The notes under the pieces are model-generated. The model was not told the origin of the DNA. It did no database searches and saw only the letters and a program-made list of their open reading frames with translations. A stretch of DNA of 49,981 nucleotides from the IMG/VR virus record IMGVR_UViG_3300044846_005435, positions 1 through 49,981 of that record; one strand, written 5' to 3'. Positions 1 through 8,509 of the stretch are shown piece by piece (within the stretch, counting starts at the first letter, position 1; every line of letters starts with the position of its first letter). The position numbers were made by a program, and so were the translations under genes. This DNA comes from a virus.

Positions 1-1110
1 TGGTGGCAGGTACCTGGCAGAGACGATGAATGGAAGAAGATGACAATTGCCAACTTAGGATCTGAAGAAGATTTCAATCAGGAATATGGACTACAGTTCT
101 TCTCATCAGATAAGTTACTACTTCCGTCAAAAGATCTAAAGAAAATATTCACGCTACAAACGTCATACGTCACCCCAGAATGGGCGCAAACCCCAGATCA
201 TTTAGACATATTAGATGGCTTCTCGGTTCACCCTAACTTTAGTAAGTTTACACCAGATGATATTCGAAATGATGGTAATACATACATATTCTCAGTCGAT
301 ACTGCTTCTGGAGTAGGTCGTGACTATTCAGTAATTAATATCTTTAAGTTAACGGCTTTGCCATTTAAGTTGCTAGATCAAGTCAAGGATTTTATCAAGA
401 ACGAAGGCGATTTCTTTGGACTTGTGCAAATTGCAACATTTCGATCTAATAAGAAAGAAATTAATGAATTTACTAATGTACTTGAATACTTAACGTATAA
501 TATATTCAATCATGAAAAGGTTAGACTCTTAATTGAGCTTGATCATAAAGGCGATTATGTAATGGATAAGCTTGAGCAGAACGAGGAATTTTGGCCTGGT
601 CAGTTAATACATTCTAAACACACAATTTCGTCTACCACTTGGAAACCAGGTCTAAAGATGACTGAAACTAATAAAACTAAATACTGCGAACGATTTAAGT
701 ACTTAACTGCAGTTAATAAGATTTTGCCAAATGAGTTCAAGACAATTCATGAGCTTGGCGCATTCGGTAAATCATCAAATGGTACATATAGAAGTCAAAA
801 TGGAAACGACGACTTGGCTATGACATGCGTATCAACATCAGCATTCTTTGAATCCCCTAATTTCTGGGAACTTGTGAATGAGGAGCTTGACCGCTTGCCT
901 GGCGATTACCTTGAAAAGGCATACGCTACTTACTTAGGTGAAGCCTATTTGGGAAATACCCAAACATACGATCACGGAATTCTTAGAGAATTAAATGCAA
1001 CTCCGGAAATTAAAAAACCTGGAGCAACAAAGAGGTTTGATGATAGTACAGTTGACAAATACAAGCAGGCAATGTCTGCTTTCTATGGAAATAATTCAAA
1101 AAGAGAATGA
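1..1110 (+). CDS. terL: Terminase large subunit (gp17-like), 5'-truncated by window
   Basis: This is the C-terminal part of the T4-type large terminase, the motor that pumps DNA into the prohead and cuts the concatemer. The frame is open from base 1, so the ATG at 40 is internal and the ATPase domain lies upstream of the window. The stretch reading GSEEDFNQEYGLQF is typical of gp17 at the end of the ATPase domain. The RNase-H-fold nuclease follows: FSVDTASGVGRDYS supplies the first catalytic Asp, LLIELDHKGDYV the second acidic site, and NGNDDLAMTC the final Asp. It overlaps the next start by four bases (ATGA), which indicates translational coupling. The family call is secure. Confidence 0.95.
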   Translation, partial: WWQVPGRDDEWKKMTIANLGSEEDFNQEYGLQFFSSDKLLLPSKDLKKIFTLQTSYVTPEWAQTPDHLDILDGFSVHPNFSKFTPDDIRNDGNTYIFSVDTASGVGRDYSVINIFKLTALPFKLLDQVKDFIKNEGDFFGLVQIATFRSNKKEINEFTNVLEYLTYNIFNHEKVRLLIELDHKGDYVMDKLEQNEEFWPGQLIHSKHTISSTTWKPGLKMTETNKTKYCERFKYLTAVNKILPNEFKTIHELGAFGKSSNGTYRSQNGNDDLAMTCVSTSAFFESPNFWELVNEELDRLPGDYLEKAYATYLGEAYLGNTQTYDHGILRELNATPEIKKPGATKRFDDSTVDKYKQAMSAFYGNNSKRE

Positions 1111-1403
1111 GATACGACAAGTTATTAGACTTCGATTATGAAGATAATAAAAAACAAATATTCGACCAGATTGTATCTCACATTGAGGCGGCAACCAAAG
1201 AAAAACGCCCACAGATTTACATCAAAAAATTAATGATAGTTGACGATGAGGTAGACGTCATTGCTGAACGTAGAGATTGGCCTGACTGTTTAACTAAAGC
1301 CCTAACCTTTTACAAACAACTTGAGGACTATGAGTCTTGTGCAAAGTGTCAAAAACTACTCGATAAGATAGTTTCCTCAAATAAAAAATCCAAAACTAAA
1401 TAA
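1107..1403 (+). CDS. Small charged protein of unknown function
   Basis: This 98-residue soluble protein lies between terminase and PhoH in an overlapping run (ATGA with terL, TAATG with the next gene), so it is almost certainly translated. I do not recognise a family. Its C-terminal half (a pattern like ALTFYKQLEDYESCAKCQ) resembles the protein at 39546-39737 (IIKYLERTEEYEKCQDLW), suggesting a shared helical motif. It ends in a Lys-rich tail. The position next to terminase may hint at a head or packaging accessory role, but that is inference only. Confidence 0.8.
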   Translation: MRYDKLLDFDYEDNKKQIFDQIVSHIEAATKEKRPQIYIKKLMIVDDEVDVIAERRDWPDCLTKALTFYKQLEDYESCAKCQKLLDKIVSSNKKSKTK

Positions 1404-2119
1404 TGGCAGAAAGATTAACTAAGAGAAAGACCCAGTCTCAGAAGCTTGAACTATCTGAAAAGGACTTACGCCAAATTACACTAAAGCCTTCTCAGCAGGA
1501 GTACTTACAAAAGATTATGACAAATGACATTACCTTTTGTTATGGCCCTGCTGGTACAAGTAAAACGTTTACTGCAGGTTTAGCCGCTTTACAATTATAC
1601 CTAGCCGGTAAAATTAAAAAGATCATTCTAACCAAACCTATCCAAGAGTCCGGAGAGAAGCTAGGGTTTCTTCCTGGTGAAATTAAGGATAAAATTGATC
1701 CATTTATGGAAAGTTATCGTTCAAATTTGGTAAAATTATTACATGATCCAAATTGTGTTGGTTGGCTTGAATCTACCGGAGTTATTGAATTTAGACCATT
1801 GGCTTATATGAGAGGCGCAACCTTTGATAATTGCTTAATGATTCTAGATGAGGCTCAGAATGCTGACTTTAAACAACTTATGCTGTTCATTACAAGAATG
1901 GGTAAAGACTCTAAAGTACTTATATGCGGTGACGTAAGCCAATACGATATTGCAAAGAGTAAAGTAGCTTTACCAGAATTTATTTCTTTGCTTGAGGGCA
2001 TTAACAATTTGGGAATACATAAGTTTGAGGATAGTGATATTGTTCGTAACAAGATACTAATTCAAATAACCGAAAGATATGAGAAATGGAAAGCAAATAA
2101 CCCGAAACACTTCAATTAA
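1403..2119 (+). CDS. PhoH-like P-loop ATPase
   Basis: This 238-residue protein matches the PhoH family of RNA-associated ATPases/helicase-like proteins, which are widespread in phages. The Walker A motif YGPAGTSKT is near residues 47-55, and KPIQESGEKLGFLPG is the conserved PhoH segment near 79-93. Walker B LMILDEAQN is near 145-153, and LICGDVSQYD is a sensor-like segment. Its start overlaps the stop of the previous gene. The family is clear from motifs, but the role in phage infection is unknown. It sits directly upstream of a sigma factor. Confidence 0.92.
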   Translation: MAERLTKRKTQSQKLELSEKDLRQITLKPSQQEYLQKIMTNDITFCYGPAGTSKTFTAGLAALQLYLAGKIKKIILTKPIQESGEKLGFLPGEIKDKIDPFMESYRSNLVKLLHDPNCVGWLESTGVIEFRPLAYMRGATFDNCLMILDEAQNADFKQLMLFITRMGKDSKVLICGDVSQYDIAKSKVALPEFISLLEGINNLGIHKFEDSDIVRNKILIQITERYEKWKANNPKHFN

Positions 2120-2128
2120 AACCAGTAA

Positions 2129-2755
2129 ATGAGCGCTTACGACCTAATTAATAAACAATTAAATGACGAAATGCAGAGCCTTGCCGAGCTCATTAAAACT
2201 GGGAACTACACCGAACGAGACCGAAATAGATTAGCCTCAATCATGTATCCTAAATTAAAGTATTTCATTTGGAAATTCTTTAATGACCACGATGAGACTG
2301 AGGAGGTTTTGCACAATACCTTATTTAAAATATTTAAAGGCATTGCGTCCTATAGCGACGGATACCGATTCACAACTTGGATCTATACGATTGCAAAGAA
2401 CGAGTCATTATTACACCAGCATAAATTAAAGGTACAATTTGCAACAAGTTTAGACAATCTATCAAAGCCATTAAACATACCAGATGATTCTCTTTATAAT
2501 TTTGAAAAGGAGATTTACTTTGATAACCTCTATAATTTGACACAAGCTGAACTCACCGGTTTACCTGAATGTATTGAAAAATCAATTCTAATTGACAAGG
2601 AAATTAATCGAATGCGAGGTAATGAAATTGCTGAGAAATACGAGATGAATCTAAACACAGTTAAAACCAAAATACGAAAGGCTCGTAAAATGTTAAGAGA
2701 AGCCGTTTTATCCAAAAATCCAGAAATGGCTGATCGATTAAAAGAATACTTCTAA
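2129..2755 (+). CDS. Sigma-70 family (ECF-like) sigma factor
   Basis: This 208-residue protein has the two-domain layout of an ECF-type sigma factor. The region 2 helix YRFTTWIYTIAKNES (about residues 72-86) corresponds to the -10 recognition/core-binding segment. The region 4 helix-turn-helix GNEIAEKYEMNLNTVKTKIR (about 164-183) is followed by a basic helix. It should bind host RNA polymerase and redirect it to phage promoters. The window has two promoter classes, and the late AATAAATAAC class has no host equivalent, so this protein is my candidate for the late sigma (the role of T4 gp55). That assignment is inference; the sigma family call is from motifs. Confidence 0.88.
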   Translation: MSAYDLINKQLNDEMQSLAELIKTGNYTERDRNRLASIMYPKLKYFIWKFFNDHDETEEVLHNTLFKIFKGIASYSDGYRFTTWIYTIAKNESLLHQHKLKVQFATSLDNLSKPLNIPDDSLYNFEKEIYFDNLYNLTQAELTGLPECIEKSILIDKEINRMRGNEIAEKYEMNLNTVKTKIRKARKMLREAVLSKNPEMADRLKEYF

Positions 2756-2756
2756 T

Positions 2757-3263
2757 ATGGGACTACTATCTTACTTAAATCCAGGCAAAGCCTATCAATC
2801 TGTGTCATCTCTAGTTAAAGATGTACGAAATTACCTGTACTATAAAAATAAAGTACAGACAATGGTAGACCAAGGTCTGCTTAGCCAACTTAAGGCAAGA
2901 ACTGACTGGTTTAACCGAATTTATTATGTAATAAACTTAGAACCTGAAACACTATTAGCAACCGGTGACCTAACCGATCTTGAAAAGAGTCGAGTATTTG
3001 ATTCTGTTGCAAAAATACAAGGTCGATTTGCTGACAATAACTTGGTTGAAATAGTCGAGATTACTACTAAACGAATAAAAAACGATGAGTACTATGCGTA
3101 TTTAGTCGTAATTAAGTATCGAATTATATCAGAATTAACCGATTTAATTAGACTTGGCGTTTGGATAGCAATTTTGTACTATGGAGCATCATATTTGCAC
3201 CACATAATACAGAATTTTGACCTGCTGCAAGCCTGGGTTATAAAAGTATTGACCAACAAGTAA
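2757..3263 (+). CDS. Unknown protein with C-terminal membrane segment
   Basis: This 168-residue protein begins two bases after the sigma factor stop. The N-terminal part is soluble and mixed helical. A hydrophobic stretch around residues 132-150 (LGVWIAILYYGASYLHH) is a probable membrane helix. No family is recognised. It is followed at once by a late promoter, so it probably ends a transcription unit that includes terL, phoH and the sigma gene. Confidence 0.75.
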   Translation: MGLLSYLNPGKAYQSVSSLVKDVRNYLYYKNKVQTMVDQGLLSQLKARTDWFNRIYYVINLEPETLLATGDLTDLEKSRVFDSVAKIQGRFADNNLVEIVEITTKRIKNDEYYAYLVVIKYRIISELTDLIRLGVWIAILYYGASYLHHIIQNFDLLQAWVIKVLTNK

Positions 3264-3272
3264 ATAAATAAC
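3262..3272 (+). promoter_or_regulatory. Late promoter element
   Basis: AAATAAATAAC overlaps the preceding stop codon and lies 20 bases before the ATG at 3293. It matches the T4-late-like consensus found before many genes in this window. Confidence 0.6.
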
Positions 3273-3292
3273 CAAAAAAGAATAAGTTTCTT

Positions 3293-3592
3293 ATGAACTA
3301 CATTAAACTACACTTTGAGAAAATTGTATTAGCTTTACTATTAATCATTTTTGTTCAACAGTGCAACAACTCAAGTAAAATTGGCAAAGTTGAAAAACAG
3401 GCAAAAGTCATGAATCAGCGAATTGATTCAGTGTACACTTCTGATCTAAAGAAAATGATTGAAGTGGAAGGACTAAGAGCCTCTAAACGTACTCTTTATG
3501 ACTGGAATGCAGTAATTAGAACAACTGTTCGACCAGATGATCGTATGAATCAATACGATGAGGAAATCTTAAAAATTCAAAAAAGTAAATAA
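3293..3592 (+). CDS. Small membrane-anchored or lipoprotein-like coiled-coil protein
   Basis: This 99-residue protein has one N-terminal hydrophobic segment (about residues 11-22, IVLALLLIIFVQQC) that ends in a Cys. It could be a signal anchor or a poor lipobox. The rest is charged and heptad-like (about 30-60). A late promoter lies upstream. It may belong to the lysis or envelope-interaction group, but there is no specific family match. Confidence 0.7.
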   Translation: MNYIKLHFEKIVLALLLIIFVQQCNNSSKIGKVEKQAKVMNQRIDSVYTSDLKKMIEVEGLRASKRTLYDWNAVIRTTVRPDDRMNQYDEEILKIQKSK

Positions 3593-3595
3593 TCA

Positions 3596-4348
3596 ATGAC
3601 TAAGAGAGCAACTCAATTTTTTATAATTGGGACGTTTGTAACTCTATACTTGTTAGTGTCGATTATCTCGACGATTCACGTAATTGACTTTTTTAGCATG
3701 TCTAATCCCGAGTGGTTGGCCATTAGTTTAGCAATTGCATTTGAAGTAGGAGCAGCAGCGTCATTAGCTTCAATCATTACTCTCGATAAAATGAATAAGG
3801 GTATTGTTTGGGGACTTTTTATCCTATTGACCTTGATGCAGGCAATGGGAAATACGTATTATACATACGTTCATCTTAAAGATTTTAACGGTTGGGTAGA
3901 ATTATTCGGCCTAGTTGAAGAAGAACTAATATATCAAAAAAGAGTTCTTTCTATTGTCAGTGGAGCAATCCTACCAATTGTTGCATTAGGTTTCATTAAA
4001 TCACTAGTTGACTATATTAAACCAGCAGCTGACACTGTAAATGACACTGTAAATGATACTGTAGATGATACTGTAAATAACATCGTAATTGAACCAGTAC
4101 TCACTGAACCTTCACCGATTAAAGAAGAGAAAATACCATACGTTAGTGATGACTTTCAAATTGGGCCGGATGGAGCTTATGAACATTCTGAAGAATCTGA
4201 ACTTATTAAACCCGTTATAGAAGAACCAACGGAAACTACCACTCAAGCTAAGGTAGATAATAAAGAAGCTAAAATGAAAAGATTAGACGAAGATTTAGCT
4301 AGAGGTCGTACCTCTGGTCTTGGTGTAAGATTTACTGACAAGCTCTAA
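3596..4348 (+). CDS. Multi-pass membrane protein with DTVN repeats
   Basis: This 250-residue protein has about four predicted membrane helices in residues 8-140 (for example FFIIGTFVTLYLLVSIIST and ALFILLTLMQ-like stretches). A repetitive hydrophilic linker of DTVN units (residues 146-161) follows, then an acidic, Lys-rich tail. It begins three bases after the preceding stop. The tail is probably cytoplasmic. No family is recognised. It could alter the host inner membrane during infection or take part in lysis (speculative). Confidence 0.72.
   Translation: MTKRATQFFIIGTFVTLYLLVSIISTIHVIDFFSMSNPEWLAISLAIAFEVGAAASLASIITLDKMNKGIVWGLFILLTLMQAMGNTYYTYVHLKDFNGWVELFGLVEEELIYQKRVLSIVSGAILPIVALGFIKSLVDYIKPAADTVNDTVNDTVDDTVNNIVIEPVLTEPSPIKEEKIPYVSDDFQIGPDGAYEHSEESELIKPVIEEPTETTTQAKVDNKEAKMKRLDEDLARGRTSGLGVRFTDKL
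4031..4078 (+). repeat. Four 12-bp tandem repeats inside a coding region
   Basis: Four head-to-tail copies of GA(C/T)ACTGTA(A/G)AT encode the repeated tetrapeptide DTVN/DTVD in the membrane protein at 3596-4348. Copies differ by one or two bases. The unit keeps frame, so copy number can vary without breaking the protein. Confidence 0.9.
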
Positions 4349-4364
4349 AAATAGTTACCGATGA

Positions 4365-5051
4365 ATGGCATATATTAATTTCCAAGAAGATCCAATAGCT
4401 AAGAGATTTAATAACTCTTTTGCTGCACTATGTTCAAGCGATCCTACTAAAAAGATTTTACGCTTAGTAGACAAGTGTTTTACGATCTTTAGCAAGTCTA
4501 AATCAGAGACCAGTTTTTGTTCATTTGAGAATATCTACTATCCAGTAGACGGAAGTCAATCAATTGATTTTGAAGTATGTTCACAAAGTAATTTAACGCT
4601 ATTTGATAATAACTTAACGTCAGTTGGAACAACCTTTGTTAGTCTAACCTCCCAACAGATTAATTATCCGATAGATGGAAGTACTGAATACTTTACCGTT
4701 GAAGATACAGATACAAATAGTGATCCAGGTTATTATATTTTACCTAATGATACTAGTTATGCTAGGGGAATATTACTCTATATTGAGTATCCTAAAATAG
4801 ATAAGGACGGTGCAGATATTTCGCCGGCTCAAATGTCATGTGATTTACTGTTAACTGACTATGCTGGTGCAGTCTCAACCTTTCCAATTTCTCAGCCATT
4901 CTCGCATTTCAGTAATCCTGAGACCCGTAACGCAACCAAGCTGATAAATAAGATAGAGATATACAATCCAAACTTAACATTTAGTGTTAAGTTAAGAGGA
5001 TTAGTAATCTACGTAAAAAGTAATAGCAATCCAATTGATTGCGCTTGCTAA
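4365..5051 (+). CDS. Putative virion structural protein, unknown family
   Basis: This 228-residue, beta-strand-rich, Thr/Ser/Asn-rich protein has no signal peptide or membrane helix. Two segments look like an internal repeat: IYYPVDGSQSIDFEV (about residue 57) and INYPIDGSTEYFTV (about 99). It ends in CAC. Its position in the collinear virion block and the beta-rich composition suggest a structural or decoration protein. No homologue is recognised from sequence alone. Confidence 0.72.
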   Translation: MAYINFQEDPIAKRFNNSFAALCSSDPTKKILRLVDKCFTIFSKSKSETSFCSFENIYYPVDGSQSIDFEVCSQSNLTLFDNNLTSVGTTFVSLTSQQINYPIDGSTEYFTVEDTDTNSDPGYYILPNDTSYARGILLYIEYPKIDKDGADISPAQMSCDLLLTDYAGAVSTFPISQPFSHFSNPETRNATKLINKIEIYNPNLTFSVKLRGLVIYVKSNSNPIDCAC

Positions 5052-5066
5052 AAATACTAAAATAAA

Positions 5067-5399
5067 ATGAACACTATTGTTGCTAAGATTTTAAAAACTC
5101 ACACTGACTCAAATAATTCAATTGATTACACACCAGTCTTTGTTAACCAAGGAGCTAGAGACATTACTGCAAACGACACCGGCGTTGGTTATTTTACTGA
5201 CACCTTTTTTGGAATTCATAATCCGAGTGGATCAGCAATTACGGTAACTGTAAAAACTGCTGCTCAGGGAATCACCGGAGATGGAGTAACTGTCCGAATT
5301 AATGCAGGCGAAACCTTTTACTCGATAATTTCAAAAATAACAGTTGGATCGGAAGTTACTGTAGTATTACTAGGAATTCCATCTACTTTCAGCAGATAA
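5067..5399 (+). CDS. Small beta-rich structural-type protein
   Basis: This 110-residue protein has alternating hydrophobic strands and Gly/Thr turns (GITGDGVTVRINAGETFYSI near residues 72-91), a pattern common in phage decoration or tail-completion proteins. The next gene starts on its stop codon (TAATG), so the two are coupled. No specific family is recognised. Confidence 0.72.
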   Translation: MNTIVAKILKTHTDSNNSIDYTPVFVNQGARDITANDTGVGYFTDTFFGIHNPSGSAITVTVKTAAQGITGDGVTVRINAGETFYSIISKITVGSEVTVVLLGIPSTFSR

Positions 5400-5851
5400 T
5401 GATTCCAGTTTTAACATTTGGGCAAAGACAACAGGCAATGAAAGGCCTACCTTTTTACGGAAAGGGCGACTTTAATTTCATTGTATCAAGAAGCCAGTTT
5501 TCACCAGGTATCGCAATTAGCGTACTACCTCTTTCTGACTTATCTAGACCCCAAATAGTTGACATTAACGGTTTTGACCAAGATATTAAAGCACTAAATA
5601 ATGCATTCCGTAAAGGTTCAAGACTTTCTGGAGTTAAAGTTAATTCTACTTTTACCAATAAGAAACACGAGCCTGAGCAAGTTATCGGAAAATTTGAAAG
5701 CTTCAAAATAGACCAGAAGCAAAAAACCATTAGAGCCTTCATTAGAGATCCAAAAACAATGGAGGTTGTTGAAGTTTATCCTGAAACTTTATCTAGACTT
5801 ACTGAGTCTAAATCACATCTAGCGAAAACCTTCCTAGATTTCGTGATATAA
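5399..5851 (+). CDS. Unknown protein, probable virion or tail assembly component
   Basis: This 150-residue soluble protein overlaps the previous stop by one base. It opens with MIPVLTFGQRQQAMKGLPFYGKGD and ends with TFLDFVI. Context is the baseplate block just upstream of the gp26-like gene, so a tail or baseplate assembly role is likely. No motif pins down a function. Confidence 0.7.
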   Translation: MIPVLTFGQRQQAMKGLPFYGKGDFNFIVSRSQFSPGIAISVLPLSDLSRPQIVDINGFDQDIKALNNAFRKGSRLSGVKVNSTFTNKKHEPEQVIGKFESFKIDQKQKTIRAFIRDPKTMEVVEVYPETLSRLTESKSHLAKTFLDFVI

Positions 5852-5870
5852 TTTAAAAAACTACGAGTGT

Positions 5871-6905
5871 ATGCCAAAAGAGTCCAATAAACCTCCAGTT
5901 CAGGAGGAGGAAATTCTGTCATTCTTGGAAAAGGAAGACGAAAAGTACGGAAAGAATTCAAATCAACCGGCTACCCCGATTGAACCTAGAAGAGAAGAGC
6001 CTGCCATTAATAGTCTAGGCCAAGCAATATCAACCCAATTTCAATCAACTGTTGCTGGTGCAAATGACAATTACTGGAAGAATATTCCACTTGAAAATTT
6101 GCCATCGGCTGGAATGTTTTATGCAGACGGCTCAGAATTAACAATTAGGGCAGCAACCGTTGCCGAGATAAGACACTGGTCAACAATTGATGAGGGCGAT
6201 GTGCTAGATATTGACGATCAATTAAATTTTATTATTGAAAAATGTGTAAGGTTTAAAGTCAATGGCGGTCAATCTTGGTTAAGTTGGAGAGATATTGTTG
6301 AAATTGATAGACTGTACATAGTCTTTCTAATTCACGAAATTACTTTTCCAGAAGGCCAAAATGAACTATTTACTAAATTTGAGTGTACTGGTACTTGCAG
6401 CGAAGACGGTCGATTTAACGATGACGTTAAAGTAAATAGCTCAATGCTTCAACTATTTGAAATGCCACAGGAGCTTATGCAGTGGTATTCTCCTCAATAT
6501 AAATGTTTTGAAGTAGTTTCGTCAAAGTTAAACGAAACTTTCTACTTGTACATGCCTACGATTGGAGTAATTGAAAGACTTAGAAAAAGAATTGCTGAAT
6601 CGCGTTACTCAGGTCAACAACCTGATAAAGCTTTTATTAAAATGGCGCCTTATTTAATTCAGGACTGGAGTAAATTCAATGCTGAGCAATACGGAGCCCT
6701 AGCAAATAACTCATACGGCTGGCACGTAAACAAGTTCACTTTCTTTACTAAATTTGTTGAACAGATGCAAGAGGCTAGAGATAATGTTGTTTCAACTGGC
6801 TGTCCAAAATGTGGTGCTAAATTAACAACTACCATTTTTTCGCGAGCCAGCTTCACTATCAAAGATCTTTTCCTTATTTCAGGTAGACTTGATCAACTTG
6901 TTTGA
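5871..6905 (+). CDS. T4 gp26-like baseplate hub protein
   Basis: This 344-residue protein contains ENLPSAGMFYADGSELTIRA (about residues 75-94), then ATVAEIRHWSTIDEGD and LDIDDQLNFIIEKCV. I recognise this as the T4-type baseplate hub protein family (gp26/PF12322-like). A CTGTC pair near residue 170 and a later CPKC pair near 316 could form a zinc site. The first ~70 residues are acidic and disordered. Its 3' end is overlapped in the +1 frame by a small open frame (6889-7062), like the gp26-gp51 neighbourhood in T4. Family call moderate to good; detailed hub role by analogy. Confidence 0.68.
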   Translation: MPKESNKPPVQEEEILSFLEKEDEKYGKNSNQPATPIEPRREEPAINSLGQAISTQFQSTVAGANDNYWKNIPLENLPSAGMFYADGSELTIRAATVAEIRHWSTIDEGDVLDIDDQLNFIIEKCVRFKVNGGQSWLSWRDIVEIDRLYIVFLIHEITFPEGQNELFTKFECTGTCSEDGRFNDDVKVNSSMLQLFEMPQELMQWYSPQYKCFEVVSSKLNETFYLYMPTIGVIERLRKRIAESRYSGQQPDKAFIKMAPYLIQDWSKFNAEQYGALANNSYGWHVNKFTFFTKFVEQMQEARDNVVSTGCPKCGAKLTTTIFSRASFTIKDLFLISGRLDQLV

Positions 6906-7062
6906 GACTAATCGTCTGCTGGCAGTGAAGCTGAACCAATCGATCAATGAGTTATACTCATTACCCCTTTATGAATATTTAAGTTATGTCAAGTTCCTAA
7001 TTGACGAGTCTGACTCTAACTTGCAGGAGACCTTTGCAATTCAGCCTGGGTTAAACGGCTAA
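6889..7062 (+). CDS. Small overlapping protein with non-ATG start or frameshift expression
   Basis: An open frame of about 57 codons overlaps the end of the gp26-like gene in the +1 frame and stops at TAA 7060-7062. From the first possible TTG (6889) it reads LINLFETNRLLAVKLNQSIN and continues with a Tyr/Leu-rich helix and an acidic end. It has no ATG; TTG 6889 or GTG 6925 are possible starts, or the upstream gene could shift frame, because the +1 frame is also open further 5'. The helical, protein-like composition and the otherwise empty 200-bp gap argue that it is real. It sits where T4 encodes gp51. Function unknown. Confidence 0.5.
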   Translation: MINLFETNRLLAVKLNQSINELYSLPLYEYLSYVKFLIDESDSNLQETFAIQPGLNG

Positions 7063-7086
7063 AATGATCAAGCCTGCAGCTTTTTT

Positions 7087-7096
7087 AATAAATAAC
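7087..7096 (+). promoter_or_regulatory. Late promoter element
   Basis: AATAAATAAC lies 17 bases before the TTG start at 7114 and gives a predicted leader of roughly ten bases. This supports the unusual TTG start. Confidence 0.65.
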
Positions 7097-7113
7097 AAAA
7101 AGAACTTCTACAA

Positions 7114-8274
7114 TTGAGAGCAGATCAACTACCATTCGATGAATTTAATGTTCCTGACATGAACTCGGTTCTTGAGGCAGCAATCGAAAAACCTGTTGCA
7201 AAGACCGTTATTCCAAGTGGAGCTGCAGTAATTGCAGCAGAAGCCGCAAAGAATCCATTGTCATTGAGCTCAGCTCTATCGATAAAGTCAAATCAAATAA
7301 ACCAGCCTGGGCCTGAAGCTGAGAAAGCAACAACCGGCAAAGTTATAGAGTCGGCAGTAACTTCTCAACCTGCAGTTACCGGTCCAGTAACAAATGTTAC
7401 TAACACCACCATTAATAATATATCAAATACAAATTCTACTGATAATTCAAGTAAAGTATCAAATGCTAAGTCAGTTGATAATTCAAATGTTAATGCAACG
7501 GCTGGGGAATCCAAAATTTTAGAAAAGGTCTCTAACCAATTAACCGAAAACTCAGAAAATACAACAAAGGTAATTAGTAAAAGTTCTGAAATAGTTAAGA
7601 ATCAGAGCGCGGTTTTAGAAAAAGTTTCTAACACAGCTAATTCAATCAAGGAGTCAAGTTCAACTAATAATGTAACTAAGATTGACTATAAGGAATTAAC
7701 TAAAGCTCTTGAAACACCTAAACCTGATGCAAATAAGGGCGATGCTGCCGCGACTGCAGTAAAGAGCCCACTAAGCAAAATCATGGATTTTGCAAAAGAC
7801 TTTGCTGGAGCAACTGGTCAAACTGAGTCTCTTGGATTCAACTTAGATTCAAAAGATAAAAAGTCAACCTCGAAACCTGATGCGCCAACTTCAAATAACG
7901 TAACCGTTAAGAGCAATAAAATGGTTGAGTCTAATTCAGTAAAGCAGATTCTTGCGCCGGACAAAACTCTACAAAATACAGTTACTGAGTTAACTAAAAC
8001 CTTACCGGAAGCAGTAAACAACTTAAGTACTTCAGTAACCTCGATTAATCCACAAAATTCATCAGTTAGTTCGGTGAATAATGAAGGTAATCAGATTTAC
8101 CAAAACTCAAACACTACAATTAATCAACCTGCTCAATTATCACAAGTACCTAGCACTGAAACTCCTGGTGCTAATAAAATGGAAATGCCTCATGCAAATA
8201 ATGATTTCTACCTACAAGCAATCTATTCAGCATTAATGTCTGGCAAAGTAAAGGTAAAACTAGAACATCAATAA
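7114..8274 (+). CDS. Low-complexity Asn/Ser/Thr-rich virion-type protein, TTG start
   Basis: This 386-residue protein starts at TTG, placed correctly behind a late promoter. The middle (about residues 90-200) is an Asn/Ser/Thr/Val repeat-like region with segments such as VTNVTNTTINNISN and two related EKVSN modules. The end, NNDFYLQAIYSALMSGKVKVKLEH, is compact and helical. The composition suggests an extended, flexible virion protein such as a tail-tube or baseplate accessory. It has no enzymatic motif and the family is unknown. Confidence 0.72.
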   Translation: MRADQLPFDEFNVPDMNSVLEAAIEKPVAKTVIPSGAAVIAAEAAKNPLSLSSALSIKSNQINQPGPEAEKATTGKVIESAVTSQPAVTGPVTNVTNTTINNISNTNSTDNSSKVSNAKSVDNSNVNATAGESKILEKVSNQLTENSENTTKVISKSSEIVKNQSAVLEKVSNTANSIKESSSTNNVTKIDYKELTKALETPKPDANKGDAAATAVKSPLSKIMDFAKDFAGATGQTESLGFNLDSKDKKSTSKPDAPTSNNVTVKSNKMVESNSVKQILAPDKTLQNTVTELTKTLPEAVNNLSTSVTSINPQNSSVSSVNNEGNQIYQNSNTTINQPAQLSQVPSTETPGANKMEMPHANNDFYLQAIYSALMSGKVKVKLEHQ

Positions 8275-8275
8275 T

Positions 8276-8509
8276 ATGAAATACATAAATGAAATTAGAC
8301 AAGTTGTGTCAGAGTACGATAAGATCACGGCTGGACTAAACGAACTTGAAGAAATGACTAAACTCCTTGAGCTTAGAAAGAACGAGCTTGAACATGCACT
8401 AGATTCAAATAAGGAGAGGGAGAAGATCCTAATAGATAAAATAGTACAGGAGACTGGCCAGGTTCCTGATTACTACAAAATTATGACCCAATTGAATGAA
8501 ACTGCTTGA
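8276..8509 (+). CDS. Small coiled-coil protein
   Basis: This 77-residue, highly charged helical protein has heptad-like Leu/Ile spacing (about residues 15-60, LNELEEMTKLLELRKNELEH). It starts two bases after the previous stop and overlaps the next gene by 14 bases, so it is in a coupled cluster. It may be an assembly chaperone or adaptor (inference). No named family. Confidence 0.75.
   Translation: MKYINEIRQVVSEYDKITAGLNELEEMTKLLELRKNELEHALDSNKEREKILIDKIVQETGQVPDYYKIMTQLNETA

Noticed and set aside
4031-4078. CRISPR-like array
   Set aside because: Repeat units are contiguous with no spacers and encode peptide repeats.
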